Shown here in pieces: positions 62,421 to 64,000 of a DNA stretch of 64,000 bases. Under the pieces are notes generated by a model. It did no database searches and was not told the DNA's origin. It worked only from the letters and a program-made list of their open reading frames with translations. Each line of letters begins with the position of its first letter. The stretch's first letter is position 1. The position numbers and the translations under genes are program-made. The stretch spans positions 124,001 to 188,000 of the forward strand of contig NZ_JAEFCB010000001.1 in the NCBI RefSeq assembly GCF_016405905.1, written 5' to 3'. Origin of the DNA: Variovorax sp. IB41. Its GTDB lineage: Bacteria; Pseudomonadota; Gammaproteobacteria; Burkholderiales; Burkholderiaceae_C.

Positions 62421-63029
62421 ATGTCAAGCAAGCAGACGGAACCGGTTGTGCCAGTCGCACCGAAGAAGCGACTTCCCAAGGACGCGCGCGGCCGCCAGCT
62501 GCTGGACGTCGCGTGGGCCATCGTGCGCAGCGAAGGAACCGATGCGCTCACGCTGGGCTATCTGGCCGAGCGCGCGGGGGTGACCAAGCCGGTCGTGTAC
62601 GACCATTTCGGCACGCGCACGGGCCTGCTCGGCGTCCTCTATGGCGAATACGACAGCCGGCAGCACGCGCTGATGGACGAGGCCCTGCGGGCATCGGGAA
62701 AGACGCTCCCGGCGGTGGCGAGGGTGATTGCCGCCGCCTATGTCAACTGCGTCATGGAGATGGGGCACGAAATGCCCGGCGTCAGCGCCGCGCTGGCCGG
62801 CTCGCCCGAACTCGATGCCTTGAAGAAGGAGCTGGAGGCCGAGTTCTCGGTGAAGTGCCGGGACGCGCTGCAGCCGTTTGCGAAGCGGCCCATAGCGCCG
62901 GCAGCGATGCGCGCGATGCTGGGCGCGGCGGAAGCCGTGTCGTTCGCGGCGGCCGCGGGCGAGTTCGATCCGGTGGATGCGGAGAACGAGATCTACGACG
63001 CCATCGTGCGGATCGCGCAGAGGGCGTGA
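62421..63029 (+). CDS. TetR-family regulator (quinone reductase-associated)
   Basis: A 202-residue TetR protein: LDVAWAIVRSEGTDALTLGYLAERAGVTKPVVYDHFGTRTGLLGVLY as the HTH (about 25-70), followed by a helical effector domain. By position it represses the divergent quinone reductase in response to an electrophile or quinone. The ligand is unknown. The ATG lies only 7 bases after the operator. Confidence 0.9.
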   Translation: MSSKQTEPVVPVAPKKRLPKDARGRQLLDVAWAIVRSEGTDALTLGYLAERAGVTKPVVYDHFGTRTGLLGVLYGEYDSRQHALMDEALRASGKTLPAVARVIAAAYVNCVMEMGHEMPGVSAALAGSPELDALKKELEAEFSVKCRDALQPFAKRPIAPAAMRAMLGAAEAVSFAAAAGEFDPVDAENEIYDAIVRIAQRA

Positions 63030-63114
63030 AACGGGCGGTTGATGATGTGGGCGCGGCCGGTCTGTGCGCGCGTTGCACCTCGATGGAACCCTTGCAAGTC
63101 GACTGCGCGCCACG

Positions 63115-63148
63115 AAAAAAAGCCCGGGTCACCGAGGTGCTCCGGGCT
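63115..63148 (-). terminator. Rho-independent terminator for the carboxypeptidase gene
   Basis: AGCCCGG (63121-63127) pairs with CCGGGCT (63142-63148) around a 14-base loop, and the run of A at 63115-63121 becomes a U tract in the minus transcript. It lies 39 bases after the stop of the minus-strand gene at 63187. Confidence 0.8.
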
Positions 63149-63186
63149 TTGCTCCATTGCGTGCACGCGGCACGCAGCGTCCAACT

Positions 63187-64000
63187 TCAGCCGCGTTTGC
63201 GGCGTGCGCCGGCGATACCAGCCAAGCCCAACAGCACGAGCGCAAAGTCACCCCAGCCCAGCGAGCCGCCACCACCGCGCTTGCCGAACGGCATCGCGAT
63301 GGCTCCGCCCGGCGGAGGCGTCGAGGTGTCGCCGCCCGTGGGTGGCGTGGTTGTGTCCGCTGCCTTCACGTTCAGGAATGCCGCCGACACCGAACCCGGC
63401 TTGCCGTCGGCGTTGGTGCCTTGCACGTAGACCATGTGCCGCCCGGCGACCAGGCCCGTGGTGTCGAGCATGCCGCTCGCGGTCTTGGTGGCTTCCGGGA
63501 ATTCGGCGCTGGCATGCTCCGATGCCGCCAGCGTCAGCGGAATGCCGACCGCTCCGGCTTCCCAGGGCAGCTTGTCGATGTAGGCCATCGCCGTCTTGAT
63601 GTTCTTGATGACGGGCACCGGCGGTGCGGGAATATCGGATTGACCAGGCTTGGAATAGAGGTAGCGGTTGTCGTCCACCGTCGCCGTTACCGCGGCCTGT
63701 GCACCCACCGCGATGGCATCGGCGGCGATCTTCACGTCCACCGTGTCCGGCCCCTGCGGCAGCTGGTACGGGCGATACAGGATGCGGCTGAGGTAATGGA
63801 ACCCGTTGAAGTTCTCCGGATAGACCTCCTTGTTGAAGTTGTCGCAGGTCTCGTAGAACGAGCGGCCCATCTCCACCGTGTAGGAAGGCGCACCCAGGTA
63901 GCCGTAGATGGCGTCCTTGGTCGTTCCTTCGGTGTCGTAGCCGAGCACTTGCTGCGCCGAGTACTTGTTGTGATAGGCCAGGCGTTGCGCGATGGTGGCC
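63187..64000 (-). CDS. Zinc carboxypeptidase (M14 type), 3' part, with GlyGly-CTERM-like tail (partial)
   Basis: The frame runs off the window edge, and the visible 271 codons are the C-terminal part of an exported metallopeptidase. Near the edge it reads AQRLAYHNKYSAQQVLGYDTEG, then YLGAPSYTVEMGRSFYETCD with the catalytic Glu of M14 peptidases. A beta-rich region follows (VDVKIAADAIAVGAQAAVTAT, VYVQGTNADGKPGSVS). The end is Thr/Pro/Gly rich, then GGGGSLGWGDFALVLLGLAGIAGARRKRG: Gly-Gly, a hydrophobic helix and a basic tail, the layout of GlyGly-CTERM signals processed by rhombosortase. Presumably it is secreted or surface-anchored. Confidence 0.85.
   Translation of the reverse strand, partial: ATIAQRLAYHNKYSAQQVLGYDTEGTTKDAIYGYLGAPSYTVEMGRSFYETCDNFNKEVYPENFNGFHYLSRILYRPYQLPQGPDTVDVKIAADAIAVGAQAAVTATVDDNRYLYSKPGQSDIPAPPVPVIKNIKTAMAYIDKLPWEAGAVGIPLTLAASEHASAEFPEATKTASGMLDTTGLVAGRHMVYVQGTNADGKPGSVSAAFLNVKAADTTTPPTGGDTSTPPPGGAIAMPFGKRGGGGSLGWGDFALVLLGLAGIAGARRKRG

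Noticed and set aside
1..64000. tRNA, rRNA, insertion sequences, integrases or phage genes
   Set aside because: None was seen. No transposase, integrase or structural phage motifs occur, and no cloverleaf-like sequences were noticed, though a dedicated tRNA search was not possible.

Overview
The window is a high-GC, densely coded chromosomal segment. It most resembles a soil or plant-associated betaproteobacterium of the Comamonadaceae, and Variovorax is my best guess. The basis is the tmk-holB-pilZ-tatD housekeeping run, the many LysR and TetR regulators, the CoA-dependent catabolic genes with a Liv-type ABC transporter, and the style of the small stress-type proteins. The genus is an inference, because no rRNA or other marker lies in the window. 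I saw no tRNA, rRNA, CRISPR array, insertion sequence or prophage.

Layout. (1) 1-3844: a tightly coupled + strand run with the end of tmk, then holB, a PilZ protein, a TatD-type nuclease, an exported ankyrin protein, a DUF4124 protein and a DUF2726 membrane protein. (2) 3954-11806: mixed small genes, a metallophosphoesterase, a nucleotidyltransferase-fold protein and the three-domain DNA ligase LigD. An accessory patch follows with a DUF4142 remnant, a DUF2934 protein and a mini-cluster in which two small related proteins flank a piece of sigma-54 (its DNA-binding end only). (3) 11877-13232: a secreted sorbosone-dehydrogenase-like PQQ enzyme.

(4) 13756-28791: a type I secretion locus. A two-component pair (13756-15883) precedes a minus-strand HlyD adaptor, ABC exporter and a 2323-residue RTX protein with an animal-type heme peroxidase domain. 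A TolC-like outer-membrane protein is divergent from these and is followed by an unusual NarL-type response regulator. The shared promoter region carries a perfect CTTAAG-N5-CTTAAG repeat of the PmrA/QseB type.

(5) 29077-41102: an isochorismatase-family hydrolase, two LysR regulators and a minus-strand set of enzymes of unknown substrate (crotonase, two alpha/beta hydrolases, flavin reductase, a fused flavin/2Fe-2S oxidoreductase, GST). A short plus-strand set (DsrE, a stand-alone relative of the flavoprotein N-domain, an unknown protein) follows. (6) 41207-42811: an HxlR regulator divergent from an Old Yellow Enzyme.

(7) 42839-61135: a large acyl-CoA catabolic cluster. It has a crotonase, a thioesterase, two thiolase-fold proteins that both lack the nucleophilic cysteine, a DUF35 protein, a biotin-dependent acyl-CoA carboxylase, a MaoC hydratase, a CoA ester lyase, an acyl-CoA synthetase, a complete Liv-type ABC transporter and a CoA-transferase-fold pair. 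A TetR regulator sits at the far end. Matching TAACC-N4-GGTTA operators occur at both divergent promoters of the cluster, which ties its two ends into one regulon. The gene set suggests import, CoA activation, carboxylation, hydration and carbon-carbon cleavage of a branched or cyclic acid, but the substrate cannot be read from sequence. (8) 61190-64000: a VOC protein, a quinone reductase divergent from its own TetR regulator across a TTACC-N3-GGTAA operator, a terminator and the 3' part of a zinc carboxypeptidase with a GlyGly-CTERM-like tail.
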